Shown piece by piece: positions 42,992 through 52,420 of a DNA stretch of 64,000 nucleotides. Both the position numbers and the translations under genes were made by a program. Within the stretch, counting starts at the first letter, position 1, and the number at the start of each line of letters is the position of its first letter. Under the pieces are notes generated by a model, which had not been told where the DNA came from, made no database searches, and saw only the letters and a list, made by a program, of their open reading frames with translations. This DNA is from Acidobacteriota bacterium (GTDB lineage Bacteria; Acidobacteriota; Terriglobia; Terriglobales; Acidobacteriaceae): positions 231,583 through 295,582 of the forward strand of contig JABCZI010000008.1 in assembly GCA_013289765.1 (NCBI GenBank). Reading direction: 5' to 3'.

Positions 42992-45505
42992 CTACCGCCC
43001 GAACCCATATAGGGTGTCGCAGGATCCCATGAGTTTGATTCTTTGTGGGGTTGCCAAAGCGTTATCGGTGATCGTTATTTCCCCGGCCAGCGTCCCCGAG
43101 GTTTGCGGCTGGAATTCCACCCTAATCGTGCAGTTCGCCTCGATTGCCAGTCTTTTTGCGCAGTCGTTCCGCTCGAGGAAATCGCCCGTTACGATGATGC
43201 TTGGACGCGACAGGACTCCATTTCCCACGTTGGTCAGTGCGACGTTAACGGGCAAGCTCGTTTTTCCTACACTGATCGCTCCAAAGTTGATTGATGACGG
43301 AAACACGGCATAAGTCGGTTCACTTAGATAAAGGGAGATGTTCGTCGTTCCAGTGGAAGAGCCTTCAAAGATAATCCCAATATCTCCGATCCCATCCGAG
43401 TTGAAGTCGCCCACAACGATATCGCCGGAGTACACCTGCCCATTCGCGGTGTAGCTGAAGGGAGGTTGAAAGGTGCCATTTCCGTTGCCGAGCATCGCAT
43501 AGACATATTGATATTGGTTATTAACGAGGTCGAGCTTGCCATCTCCGTTTATGTCTTCCGCTGCCATCCAACAACAAAACTGAATCGTGGGGTTGGAATA
43601 TACGGGACTCTGAAACGTCCCGTTACCATTGCCTTGCAAGAAAGCAACCCCGTCGTAGGTGCCTACCAGAATATCCGGTTTCCCATCACCGTTGAAGTCC
43701 TCGACAAGAGCGCCGGCACTTGAGGTCAGGACAGGTCCGGTAATCGGCGTTTGAAACGTGCCGTTTCCATTGCCAAGCATGACAAATACCGGATTTCCAA
43801 TGAAAACGAGATCCATCTTGCCGTCCCCATTCACATCAGCGACGTAAGGCCCTCCGTATTCCTCGGTATATTGCGAACCCAAAGTAAAGGTTCCATCGCC
43901 ATTGCTCAGATAAATGCTTATCAATTCCTGCGCGTTAACCGCAGTGGAGACGACAACGTCCGTTTTGCCATCGCCGTTGAAATCGCCTACTGCAAAATTC
44001 AGGGTGGTATTTAGTTTTGTGTCGACCGGCGTTTTGAAAGTACCGTCTCCATTGCCTAACAGAACTTGGAAACCGGTGGAATAGTCGTCCATAATGATCA
44101 GGTCCAGCTTGCCGTCGCCGTTGAAATCTCCCGAAAACATTCCGTCTCCATTGTTAATCGCCTCCGACAGGAGTGCAGAGATAATCGGTGAGCCAAATCC
44201 TCCCTTTCCATTTCCCAAGACAACGGAGACTTGGCCGGTCGGAAAATTCTCCTCAGCAATAGCGAGGTCGAGCTTGCCGTCTCCGTTGAAATCGGCGGCG
44301 ACAGTCGAGTTCGGGCCATAAATTGGGGCGGGGGTACTGGTCGTTCTGGAAATTCCGAATCGTCCTTTGCCATCGCCGAGGGAAATTTCCAGCGAACCGT
44401 AGGTGGCAGGCGTGACGGCATCAAGTAGGCCGTCGCCGTTCACATCTGCGAGGGCGATCGAGCTAACTCCTGCAACCGTAGAAAGCAGCGGAGCTTTGAA
44501 TTCCCCATTGCCTTCACCAAGCATCACAAACAAGCCGGCCGGAGCGTCGGCTACAAACGCAAGGTCGACTTTGCCGTCGTTATTGATATCGGCGGAGGTT
44601 ACGCTATAAATCTCTCCCAGTGTTCTTCTGGACAGTGCCACGGGGGATTTAAGGCTTCCATTTCCTTCGCCCGCCAAGAAATAAAGCTGTTCCTGAAACT
44701 TGCTTGAGATGATCGCGTCAACGTTCCCATCGCCGTTGAAATCGTCGGTTATAACTAGGCTTAGATCCGGATTGAACAGCCCGGAGGGAGAATTTACGAG
44801 CGTAAACTCGCCATTTCCGCCGTTCAGCAGAATGGAAACAACGCCCGATCCCACACAAGACGCAATCAAGTCTGCCTTCCCATCGCCGTTGAAGTCGCCA
44901 GTGGCAATCGACATCGGCCCCGAGGCCACATCAACCACAACTTGTGGCTGAAAAGTTCCGTCGCCGTTCCCGTAGAGAATGGAAATCGTGTTGTCAAAGT
45001 TATTCGAAACCGCGAGATCGATCTTGCCATCATCGTTGAAATCTCCCGCGACCACTCCGGTTGCATAGTCTCCAACCTCGTATTCGACATGCGGGGCAAA
45101 TGTTCCATCGCCATTTCCGAGCAGAACCGAAATCGTCCCCGGAGCGTCGACTCCGTTCGGATTGTTCACGGTAATAAGATCGATCTTTCTATTCTTTCGC
45201 AAATCGGCCACAACGAATGCGTAGGGGGAGTTATCTATGGGGTAGTTGACCGGCGGCGCGAAGGCCGCATTCGCTTGTCCCAGCATGATCGAAACGGTGT
45301 TGGTGCCGTTGAGTGATGCCAAGTCGACCCTGCCATCGCCATTGAAGTCCTTGAAGATAACTGCCATCGGATCACTTCCCGAGCTTACGGCAGCGTAGTT
45401 ATAGAGAAAGCTTTGGGCGTCAGCGGATCGAACGACAAATCCGAAGAGGAAAAAACCGAAGAGAGACATTAAGGTTAGTTGTATGTATTGCGCGGGACGA
45501 GACAT
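42992..45505 (-). CDS. Exported FG-GAP/VCBS repeat protein with a C-terminal choice-of-anchor-type domain
   Basis: The 837-residue protein has a signal peptide (about 8-30, ending SADA) and a dozen or more repeats of the integrin-like calcium-binding unit (FKDFNGDGRVDLASL, VVGDFNSDGIGDIGI and similar), forming a beta-propeller. The last 100 residues (FPSSINFGAISVGKTS... TITDNALATPQRIKL) are a choice-of-anchor D/ASH-like Ig domain that often ends surface proteins. A role in adhesion or carbohydrate binding is inferred. ATG 45505 with GGAGG about 10 bases before is preferred to earlier starts. Confidence 0.92.
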   Translation of the reverse strand: MSRPAQYIQLTLMSLFGFFLFGFVVRSADAQSFLYNYAAVSSGSDPMAVIFKDFNGDGRVDLASLNGTNTVSIMLGQANAAFAPPVNYPIDNSPYAFVVADLRKNRKIDLITVNNPNGVDAPGTISVLLGNGDGTFAPHVEYEVGDYATGVVAGDFNDDGKIDLAVSNNFDNTISILYGNGDGTFQPQVVVDVASGPMSIATGDFNGDGKADLIASCVGSGVVSILLNGGNGEFTLVNSPSGLFNPDLSLVITDDFNGDGNVDAIISSKFQEQLYFLAGEGNGSLKSPVALSRRTLGEIYSVTSADINNDGKVDLAFVADAPAGLFVMLGEGNGEFKAPLLSTVAGVSSIALADVNGDGLLDAVTPATYGSLEISLGDGKGRFGISRTTSTPAPIYGPNSTVAADFNGDGKLDLAIAEENFPTGQVSVVLGNGKGGFGSPIISALLSEAINNGDGMFSGDFNGDGKLDLIIMDDYSTGFQVLLGNGDGTFKTPVDTKLNTTLNFAVGDFNGDGKTDVVVSTAVNAQELISIYLSNGDGTFTLGSQYTEEYGGPYVADVNGDGKMDLVFIGNPVFVMLGNGNGTFQTPITGPVLTSSAGALVEDFNGDGKPDILVGTYDGVAFLQGNGNGTFQSPVYSNPTIQFCCWMAAEDINGDGKLDLVNNQYQYVYAMLGNGNGTFQPPFSYTANGQVYSGDIVVGDFNSDGIGDIGIIFEGSSTGTTNISLYLSEPTYAVFPSSINFGAISVGKTSLPVNVALTNVGNGVLSRPSIIVTGDFLERNDCAKRLAIEANCTIRVEFQPQTSGTLAGEITITDNALATPQRIKLMGSCDTLYGFGR

Positions 45506-46087
45506 AAGGTCGCGACCTCCAAAGGGCGACCATTCTAACATCGTTCCCATCTATTGAGGCGAAATCCGGAGACTAAGTGGGATCCTCCTGACTCTTAGGA
45601 CCGCACTAGTTTGTTAGCTGCAGCAGGGGATTAGAAGGCCGAGACATTCGCGACTCAACTTGAGCATCCAGTGCGCCTGGTTCGTTTTGTAAGTGCTTGA
45701 ATCGCAAGGCTGCTGCCGGGCAAAGACTTTCAATCGTGCAATGGGTCGCGGCTTTGGCGATGGCTCGGCGCTCTGTTCATTCGTTGACATCCTAGCGCAG
45801 TTCAAGATTGGCAGCTGGGGGGAATTTCTTGCCTTTGGTTCTGCAGCGCCCTTGGACTGCGCTCAGGGCAGGCTCGTCGGAGCTGCGATACAGTGGCGAG
45901 AGTTCGAGCGGCCTTAGCCGCTGAGGTGCGTTCCATGGCCGCTCCGCGCCGACGGAATACCCCATACAGTCCCTACTTCATCACCGCTTCTAACATTTCA
46001 GGAGAGAAATATCCTGCGATGCAGAACAGAATGGACATCGGCATCAAAGTCGAAGACGTCGGACAGGGGTGTCCGACCCACACGAGT
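45506..46087. other. About 580 bases without a supported gene, containing repeats
   Basis: Six-frame reading gives no frame with family character. It contains the family C hairpin at 45907-45927 (GAGCGGCCTTAGCCGCTGAGG core) and ends with family B repeat copy 1. A short plus-strand frame at 45693-45917 is open but its residues look random. Likely spacer with decayed sequence. Confidence 0.45.
46046..46086 (-). repeat. Family B hairpin repeat, copy 1, at the 3' end of pdxS
   Basis: GTCGGACA and TGTCCGAC form a perfect 8-base stem with a 4-base loop. The element ends one base before the pdxS stop codon on the minus strand. Copy 2 at 47126-47166 matches at 29 of 30 core positions and sits in the same place relative to the thioesterase gene. 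The T-rich flank in the transcript direction suggests a terminator or 3' stabiliser. Confidence 0.75.
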
Positions 46088-47017
46088 TCACCATCCACGC
46101 GTTTGCAGCATCTGCGCCTCGTCCATCCCTGCGACGGCGAGGCCTTTCATCGCACCGGTCAAATCTTCGCTGACTTCAAGTAACACTTTAGGGTCGTTGA
46201 AGTGGGTGGCGGCTTTAACGATGGCGCGGGCGCGCTTTTCGGCTTCGGCGGGATCGGCGAAGGTGGTGGAATCCTGCATGAAGATGCCGCTGCCTACGAA
46301 GACGGCTTCGGCGCCGAGTTGCATGACGAGGCTCGCGTCGGCGGGCGTGGCGATGCCGCCGGCGGAAAAATTCGGCACCGGCAGCTTGCCTGTTTTCGCG
46401 ACCAGCTTGATGAGTTCGTAGGGCGCGCCATGTTCTTTGGCTTTGGCGTAGAGTTCTTCTTCGCCGAGGACGGTGAGGATGCGCATCTCCTGCACGATCT
46501 GGCGGATGTGTTTGACGGCGTGGACGACGTCGCCGGTGCCGGCCTCACCCTTGGTGCGGATCATGGCTGCGCCTTCGGCGATGCGACGCAGCGCTTCTCC
46601 GAGATTGCGCGCGCCGCACACGAATGGAACTTTGAACGCGTGCTTGTCTACATGATGCGCCTCGTCGGCGGGCGTGAGCACTTCAGATTCGTCAATGTAG
46701 TCGACGCCTAGTTCTTCAAGAATCTGGGCTTCGGCAAAATGTCCGATGCGGCATTTCGCCATCACAGGGATAGAGACGGTGGCCATGATCTCGCGAATCT
46801 TTTTGGGCGAAGCCATCCGCGCCACGCCGCCCTCCGCGCGGATCTGCGCCGGTACGCGTTCAAGCGCCATGACTGCGACCGCCCCGGCCTTTTCGGCGAT
46901 GGAAGCCTGCTCAGCATTGGTCACATCCATAATCACGCCGCCTTTGAGCATTTCGGCGAGGCCGGTTTTCAGGCGGAGGCTGGTGGACGAGTTATTGGAG
47001 CCGTTGGTTTTGGACAT
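46088..47017 (-). CDS. pdxS: Pyridoxal 5'-phosphate synthase lyase subunit PdxS
   Basis: The 309-residue TIM-barrel enzyme makes PLP from ribose 5-phosphate, glyceraldehyde 3-phosphate and ammonia. Family marks: [30 protein letters not shown], Lys88 in [13 protein letters not shown] (ribose-phosphate Schiff base), [16 protein letters not shown], and [31 protein letters not shown]. The glutaminase partner pdxT is not adjacent, which is unusual though not rare. ATG 47017 matches the family; an upstream frame to 47161 shows no similarity. Confidence 0.97.
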   Translation of the reverse strand: MSKTNGSNNSSTSLRLKTGLAEMLKGGVIMDVTNAEQASIAEKAGAVAVMALERVPAQIRAEGGVARMASPKKIREIMATVSIPVMAKCRIGHFAEAQILEELGVDYIDESEVLTPADEAHHVDKHAFKVPFVCGARNLGEALRRIAEGAAMIRTKGEAGTGDVVHAVKHIRQIVQEMRILTVLGEEELYAKAKEHGAPYELIKLVAKTGKLPVPNFSAGGIATPADASLVMQLGAEAVFVGSGIFMQDSTTFADPAEAEKRARAIVKAATHFNDPKVLLEVSEDLTGAMKGLAVAGMDEAQMLQTRGW

Positions 47018-47125
47018 GATGAACTCTTTTCGCGATCGCGAAGGATTGGCGCGTAGCGCCTTGTAATTATCTATTCTACAACGGGAGAAGTGATTTCGAT
47101 TCGTGCGCTGCTGTGCGGCATAGCG

Positions 47126-47166
47126 AAAGTCAAAAGCGTCGGACAGGAGTGTCCGACCCACACGAG
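47126..47166 (-). repeat. Family B hairpin repeat, copy 2, at the 3' end of the thioesterase gene
   Basis: It is the same 41-base element as copy 1, in the same orientation, ending exactly at the base before the thioesterase stop codon. The perfect stem GTCGGACA/TGTCCGAC with loop GGAG is followed, in the transcript sense, by CGCTTTTGACTTT. Confidence 0.75.
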
Positions 47167-47637
47167 CTATTTGTCTACATATTTGGCGAACATCTTTGCG
47201 GGGTCGACGGCGATAAAGATGCCGCGGCTGCGGGCGAGGACTTCATTTTTGTCGTTGAGGATTTCGGCGGAGTTGACGTGAGTGCGTCCCTTCTTTTCTA
47301 TTTCGCGGCCTTCGACGCGCAGAGGCTTGTGCAGCGGAACGGGCCTGAGATATTCGACAGTCATCTCTCGGGTGAGGGCGACGACATGATGGAGTTTATT
47401 TACTTTGCCCATGGCATCGTCGAGGATGCTGGCAATGATGCCGCCGTGGCAATGGCCGGGAGGTCCGGTGTAGCGGTTGGTGAGGCGGAAGCGGCAGACG
47501 AAAGTTTGGCGGGTTTCGTCGAGGATGAACTTCAGGCGCATGCCGCCAGGATTATTTAGGCCGCAGACGAAGCAGTTGTTCTTTTGCGGCTTGTGATAGC
47601 GGGTGTCGTGGCCTTGGGTTTGGGGCTTTCGTGGCAT
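47167..47637 (-). CDS. Hotdog-fold thioesterase (PaaI-like)
   Basis: The 156-residue protein has a basic N-terminus, a [16 protein letters not shown] segment and the hotdog catalytic region [16 protein letters not shown], where the His-Gly-Gly and Asp are typical of PaaI/YbgC-like acyl-CoA thioesterases. [17 protein letters not shown] and a late IFIAVDP strand complete the fold. The acyl substrate is unknown. It is upstream of pdxS but 150 bases away. Confidence 0.9.
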   Translation of the reverse strand: MPRKPQTQGHDTRYHKPQKNNCFVCGLNNPGGMRLKFILDETRQTFVCRFRLTNRYTGPPGHCHGGIIASILDDAMGKVNKLHHVVALTREMTVEYLRPVPLHKPLRVEGREIEKKGRTHVNSAEILNDKNEVLARSRGIFIAVDPAKMFAKYVDK

Positions 47638-48020
47638 GGAGGGATTTTAACGTGATTTCGGAACAAGCGTTCCGCACGGGTGCACACTGCGGCAGCAGTC
47701 ATCGGGACGAACTGAAAGTCAAAATCCTCACCCCTTCGACACGGTCAGGGCAAGCTCTGTCGCAAAGAGCGCGAAAAGGGTGGGGCATCCACCGCACAGC
47801 TGATTCCAAGCGCGGATGGAAATGCCTTGCGGGGGTAGTAACGGCGCTGGCTGGTAAGGGATCTTTCGACTGCGGTTGTGCTTCGCGTTCGCGAAGCACA
47901 ACCTTCGCTCAAGATGACAAAGTTGAGGATGCCCAATTCATGCTTCTAAGTCTGCGCGGAATCCTGTATATCTATCGGTTTCGAAGATCGTTGAAGAATA
48001 TCCTTGAATTGGAGCTCTCT
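47638..48020. other. 383-base gap with a dispersed-repeat-like block
   Basis: The frame of the next gene stays open through here, but the residues look random, so I treat it as untranslated. It contains CTCACCCCTTCGACACGGTC-type sequence and, at about 47869-47915, a hairpin GTGCTTCGCG/CGCGAAGCAC followed by CTTCGCTCAAGATGACAAAG. A related CGCTCAGGATGACAAGCATTG string is at about 56754, suggesting another dispersed repeat family. Confidence 0.5.
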
Positions 48021-51000
48021 GTGAAATCACGATTCGCCGTTCTGTCCGTACTCTTTCTCGCGCTCGCATCTTTAGCCGCAACTCCGCAGGATAACAATAA
48101 GGTGGGGCCGACTAAGAAGGAGCAGAAGAAACCCCAGAAGAAGGATGAGTCTAAGGACGCTGCGCAAGATAAAGATAAGGACAAGGACAAAGAAGAGAAG
48201 AAGCCTGGGATGAACGCCGACACGTTCTCCGGGCTGAAGTTTCGGTCGATTGGGCCGGCGGTGGCTTCGGGGCGGGTGATGTCGATTGCGGTGAATCCGA
48301 AGAACAAGGTCGAGTATTACGTTGGCGTAGCGTCCGGCGGAGTGTGGAAGACGGTGAATGATGGGACGACATGGACTCCGCTGTTCGATAAGGAAGGATC
48401 GTATTCGATTGGGTGGGTAGCGCTTGATCCGAATGACCCGAGTGTGGTTTGGGTGGGCGCGGGGGAGAGTAATTCGCAGCGCAGCGTTTCTTATGGCGAT
48501 GGAATTTACTGGTCGGATGACGGCGGCAAAGATTGGCAGAACTTGGGGCTGAAGAAGTCGGAGCACATTGGGCGGGTGGTGATTGATCCGCGGGATTCGA
48601 AGGTTGTGTATGTGGCGGCAGAGGGGCCGCTGTGGGGGCCGGGCGGCGATCGCGGCCTATATAAGTCGGGGGACGGAGGAAAGACGTGGAAGGCCGTGTT
48701 GGCGATTAGCGAGAACACGGGAGTAGTGGATGTGGCGATCGATCCGTCGAATCCGGATGTTATTTACGCGGCGGCTTATCAGCGGCGGAGGCATGTTTTT
48801 ACGTTGATTGATGGCGGGCCGGAGAGCGCGATTTATAAATCCACGGATGCGGGAGCGACGTGGAACAAGCTGAAATCCGGGCTGCCAACGGTGGATATGG
48901 GAAGGATCGGGCTGGCGGTTTCGCCGGCGGATCCGAATGTGGTGTATGCGACGATTGAAGCGGCGGACGGCAAGGGAGGAATTTTCCGGTCCGATGACCG
49001 CGGAGCAAACTGGGAGCGGCGAAACGAATTCGATGCGGGTGCGATGTACTACGCGCGAGTGGTTTGCGATCCGAAAAATGTGGATCGGATTTTTATCATG
49101 AACGTGAGCTTGCGGGAATCGCTCGACGGCGGAAAGACTCTGCACAAAGTACAGGAGACGAATCATCACGGGGACAATCACGCGCTGTGGATTGATCCTG
49201 AGAACACGAAGCATTGGCTGCTGGGGTCGGACGGCGGGATGTATGAGACCTGGGACGATGCGAAGAATTGGCAGTTCAAGGCGAACCTGCCGACGGTACA
49301 GTTCTACGACGTGGCGGTGGACAATGCGGTTCCCTTCTACAACGTTTGCGGCGGTACGCAGGACTATTTTTCATGGTGCGGGCCGGCGCGGACGCGCAAC
49401 ATCAACGGCATTGTGAATTCGGATTGGTTCGTGACTACGGGCGGAGACGGGTTCCGCTCGGTGGTGGACCCGGTGGATCCGAACACGATTTATTCCGAGT
49501 CGCAGTACGGCGTGCTGGTGCGCTACGACAAGCCCACGGGGCAGGAGTTGGCTTTGCAGCCGCTCGAGGGTAAGGGCGAGCCTCCGCTGCGATGGAATTG
49601 GGATTCGCCGGTGATTATCTCGCCGCATTCGCATACGCGGTTGTATTTTGCGGCGAACAAGTTGTTTCGCAGCGATGACCGGGGGGATACGTGGAAGGCG
49701 ATTAGCGGCGACCTGACGCGGCAGACGGATCGAAATAAATTGCCGGTGATGGGCAGAGTTTGGGAGCCGGATGCGGTGGCAAAGAATGCGTCGACCTCGC
49801 TGTATGGAAATATTGTGGCGCTGGCCGAGTCGCCGAAAAAAGAAGGGTTGATTTATGTGGGCACCGACGATGGGCTGATTCAGATTACCGGCGATGGCGG
49901 GCAGAGTTGGACGAAGTATGAAAAGTTTCCGGGGGTGCCGGAGATGACTTACGTGAGCCGATTGGCGGCTTCGCAGCATGATGCCAATGTGGTGTATGCG
50001 GCGTTTGACAGACATAAGAATGAGGATTTCAAACCTTATTTATTGCGATCGGGGGACGCGGGCAAGACTTGGACGTCCATTGCGGGCAACTTACCGGAAA
50101 ATGGGACAGTCCTGTCGATTGCGGAAGATACGGTTAATCCCACTCTTTTATTTGTGGGGACGGAATTCGGCGCGTTCTTCACGATCGATGGCGGGGCGCA
50201 CTGGGTGCAATTGAAGGGTGGATTGCCGACGATTGCAGTTCGCGACATGGTGATGCAGACGCGCGAAAGCGATTTGGTGATCGCAACGTTTGGGCGTGGG
50301 TTTTATGTGCTCGACGATATTTCGGCGCTGCGGAAGACGAAGGCTGAATCGCTGGAGCAGGGCGCGGCTCTGTTTCCGGTGCGGGATTCGCTGTTGTATA
50401 TCGAGCGGCATCCGCTGGGGGGACCGAAGAAGGGGTATCAGGGCGACGCATTTTATACGGCGGAGAATCCTCCCTACGGGGCGGTGTTCACGGCTTACTT
50501 GAAAGAGAAGTTGAAGACGAAGAAGGAAAAGCGGCAGGAGGCGGAGAAAGAAGCAGCGAAGAAGAACCAGACGCTGGCTTATCCGACGAACGATGAATTG
50601 CGGGCTGAGGCGGAGGAGACGAAGCCTGAAGTTTATTTTGTGGTTTATGACGAATCGGGAGCGGCGATTCGACGCGTGGACGGCAGTACTGATGCGGGGT
50701 TTCAGCGAGTGGCGTGGGACTTGCGGTATCCGGCGCCGTCGCTACATGAGCATATGGAAGAGGGAGAAGATTTTCCTGCGGCGGGATCGAAGGGGCCGCT
50801 GGTGATTTCGGGGAATTATTCGGTACGCATGTTTCAGAAAGTGGATGGAGCGATTGCGGAGTTGGGTGGAGCGCAGAATTTTAAGGTAGCGCTGGATGGT
50901 ACGGGTGCGGTGAGTGCCGCGGACCGGGCGGCGCAGGAGGAGTTCCAGCGCAAGGTGGCTCGTTTATATCGAGCGGTATCTGGCGGGGTGCATACGGGCG

Positions 51001-51398
51001 AGGAAGTGGAGACGCGGTTGAAGGAAATTCGGAAAGCTTTGCGGGAAACTCCGGCTGCGGAAAAACAGTTGGCTGCAGCGGCAGATTCGATTGAGCAACG
51101 GGATCGCGAAATTCTTCGAATGTTGCGCGGAGACACGGAATTGCAGAAGCGGAATGAGCCGGTGCCGTCATCGATTAACGAGCGGGTCAATACCATTCTG
51201 GAGGGTGAGCGATTCTCGCTAGCGAAGCCGACGCAGACTCATGTCGATGATTACAACGTGGCGGCTGGGGAATTTGGGGAACTCCTGGGGAAACTTCATG
51301 GCTTGGTTGAGGTGGATTTGGTGAAGCTGGAGAAAGATATCGAGGCTGCGGGTGCGCCGTGGACTCCGGGGAGGGTGCCGGAGTGGAAGGATAAATAA
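48021..51398 (+). CDS. Very large exported BNR/sortilin (VPS10)-like beta-propeller protein
   Basis: The 1125-residue protein starts at GTG 48021 (GGAG upstream) with a signal peptide ending near residue 17, then a 40-residue Lys/Asp/Glu-rich linker. The main part is built of repeated propeller blades of the BNR/VPS10 kind (SGGVWKTVNDGTTWTPLFDKEGSYSIGWVALDPNDPSVVWVGAG; later IFRSDDRGANWERRNEF, LFRSDDRGDTWKAISGDL). The last 230 residues are helical with a KKEKRQEAEKEAAKK coiled coil. Such proteins are common in Acidobacteria and Bacteroidetes; the ligand is unknown. ATG 47940 is an alternative start. Confidence 0.9.
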   Translation: MKSRFAVLSVLFLALASLAATPQDNNKVGPTKKEQKKPQKKDESKDAAQDKDKDKDKEEKKPGMNADTFSGLKFRSIGPAVASGRVMSIAVNPKNKVEYYVGVASGGVWKTVNDGTTWTPLFDKEGSYSIGWVALDPNDPSVVWVGAGESNSQRSVSYGDGIYWSDDGGKDWQNLGLKKSEHIGRVVIDPRDSKVVYVAAEGPLWGPGGDRGLYKSGDGGKTWKAVLAISENTGVVDVAIDPSNPDVIYAAAYQRRRHVFTLIDGGPESAIYKSTDAGATWNKLKSGLPTVDMGRIGLAVSPADPNVVYATIEAADGKGGIFRSDDRGANWERRNEFDAGAMYYARVVCDPKNVDRIFIMNVSLRESLDGGKTLHKVQETNHHGDNHALWIDPENTKHWLLGSDGGMYETWDDAKNWQFKANLPTVQFYDVAVDNAVPFYNVCGGTQDYFSWCGPARTRNINGIVNSDWFVTTGGDGFRSVVDPVDPNTIYSESQYGVLVRYDKPTGQELALQPLEGKGEPPLRWNWDSPVIISPHSHTRLYFAANKLFRSDDRGDTWKAISGDLTRQTDRNKLPVMGRVWEPDAVAKNASTSLYGNIVALAESPKKEGLIYVGTDDGLIQITGDGGQSWTKYEKFPGVPEMTYVSRLAASQHDANVVYAAFDRHKNEDFKPYLLRSGDAGKTWTSIAGNLPENGTVLSIAEDTVNPTLLFVGTEFGAFFTIDGGAHWVQLKGGLPTIAVRDMVMQTRESDLVIATFGRGFYVLDDISALRKTKAESLEQGAALFPVRDSLLYIERHPLGGPKKGYQGDAFYTAENPPYGAVFTAYLKEKLKTKKEKRQEAEKEAAKKNQTLAYPTNDELRAEAEETKPEVYFVVYDESGAAIRRVDGSTDAGFQRVAWDLRYPAPSLHEHMEEGEDFPAAGSKGPLVISGNYSVRMFQKVDGAIAELGGAQNFKVALDGTGAVSAADRAAQEEFQRKVARLYRAVSGGVHTGEEVETRLKEIRKALRETPAAEKQLAAAADSIEQRDREILRMLRGDTELQKRNEPVPSSINERVNTILEGERFSLAKPTQTHVDDYNVAAGEFGELLGKLHGLVEVDLVKLEKDIEAAGAPWTPGRVPEWKDK

Positions 51399-51404
51399 AA
51401 CTTG

Positions 51405-51431
51405 CCACGGATTTGCACGGATCTCACGGAT
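51405..51431. repeat. Left inverted repeat flanking the ATP-pyrophosphatase gene
   Basis: CCACGGATTTGCACGGAT-CTCACGGAT (51405-51431) is repeated in inverted form at 52259-52286 with only a few mismatches and one added base. The internal unit CACGGAT occurs three times. Confidence 0.7.
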
Positions 51432-51502
51432 TTTAAGAAGAAGCAAAATCTTTATCAAGGAAGACGCGTGGGACCACAGGGTAGATCGATGAGAAGCGTT
51501 CG

Positions 51503-52222
51503 ATGAAGCGAATTCTTCTGTCTTGGAGTAGCGGGAAGGATAGTGCCTGGTCTCTGCACGTTCTGCGGCAGCGGGGGGAGTATGAGGTCGTGGGATTGTT
51601 GACTACGTTTAATGAAGAGGCGGACCGGGTTGCCATGCATGCGGTGCGGCGCGAACTGGTTGAACGTCAGGCTGCGGCAGCAGGGCTTTCTCTCTGGAGC
51701 GTACCCCTGCCGTGGCCGTGTTCCAACGAAAAATATGAGTCGCTTATGTCAGGAGCTTGCGCGAAGGCGGTGGGTGAAGGGATTGCAGGAATTGCGTTTG
51801 GAGATTTATTTCTGGAAGACGTGCGCGAGTACAGGGTGAAGCAGATGAAAGGTACGGGGCTGGAACCAATCTTTCCGGTTTGGGGGCTGCCAACTCGGAC
51901 GTTGGCGCAGGAAATGATTGTGTCGGGGGTGCGAGCCAAGTTGACTTGCGTCGACACGGAGAAACTTGATCGGTCGTTTGTGGGGCGCGAGTTCGATCAG
52001 GCATTGCTTGCGGATCTTCCCGAGGGCGTCGATCCGTGTGGGGAGCGCGGGGAGTTTCATTCTTTTGTTTATGCCGGGCCGATGCTGGGTGCGGAGGTGG
52101 CGGTTTCTGTTGGAGAGATAGTGGTTCGCGATCAGTTTGTGTTTGCGGATTTGAGGGCAGCATGGATCAGAGCGGAAATGGCAAAATGTTTAACACAGGG
52201 GACACGGGGGAACACTGGGTAG
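51503..52222 (+). CDS. ATP-pyrophosphatase family protein (Dph6/ATP-PPase-like)
   Basis: The 239-residue protein has the PP-loop SWSSGKDSAWSL at residues 8-19 (SGGKDS-type) and the domain architecture of the Dph6/DUF71 group: LLTTFNEEADRVAMHAVRRELVERQAAAAGL, GIAFGDLFLEDVREYR, FPVWGLPTRTLAQEMI, VDPCGERGEFHSFVYAGPM. Related enzymes amidate diphthine in archaea and eukaryotes; bacteria lack diphthamide, so the true reaction is different or unknown. It is flanked by inverted and short direct repeats, see finding. Confidence 0.85.
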   Translation: MKRILLSWSSGKDSAWSLHVLRQRGEYEVVGLLTTFNEEADRVAMHAVRRELVERQAAAAGLSLWSVPLPWPCSNEKYESLMSGACAKAVGEGIAGIAFGDLFLEDVREYRVKQMKGTGLEPIFPVWGLPTRTLAQEMIVSGVRAKLTCVDTEKLDRSFVGREFDQALLADLPEGVDPCGERGEFHSFVYAGPMLGAEVAVSVGEIVVRDQFVFADLRAAWIRAEMAKCLTQGTRGNTG

Positions 52223-52258
52223 ATCGATTACGAATGGAATTTAATTTCGTTTCGTTTT

Positions 52259-52286
52259 ATCCGTGAGAATCCGCGAAAATCCGTGG
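52259..52286. repeat. Right inverted repeat flanking the ATP-pyrophosphatase gene
   Basis: ATCCGTGAGAATCCGCG then AAAATCCGTGG is the reverse complement of the block at 51405-51431, with near-identical CACGGAT spacing. A 12-base direct repeat GGGTAGATCGAT also occurs on both sides (51479-51490 and 52217-52228). Confidence 0.7.
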
Positions 52287-52420
52287 CTGATTTCTTTTCA
52301 GAAAACTCGATTGCAATATCCTCAAGCGGCTGTGGTAAACTCGCCGCCGACTGTTGCTTTGCGCTATTGGGCGCGGCAATTCGCCGAGGAAGATTCGTTT
52401 TCGTCCGGGAGGACTAGGGA

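Noticed and set aside
45693..45917. A 74-codon plus-strand frame in the gap upstream of the FG-GAP gene
   Set aside because: No ribosome site and no similarity I can recognise, and it ends inside a dispersed repeat.
47631..48020. N-terminal extension of the BNR/sortilin-like protein to 47631
   Set aside because: The frame is open but its residues look random, it runs over a dispersed-repeat block, and a signal peptide begins cleanly at GTG 48021 with GGAG upstream.
51503..52222. Diphthamide synthase (Dph6)
   Set aside because: The PP-loop family matches, but bacteria have no diphthamide pathway; only the broad ATP-pyrophosphatase family is supported.
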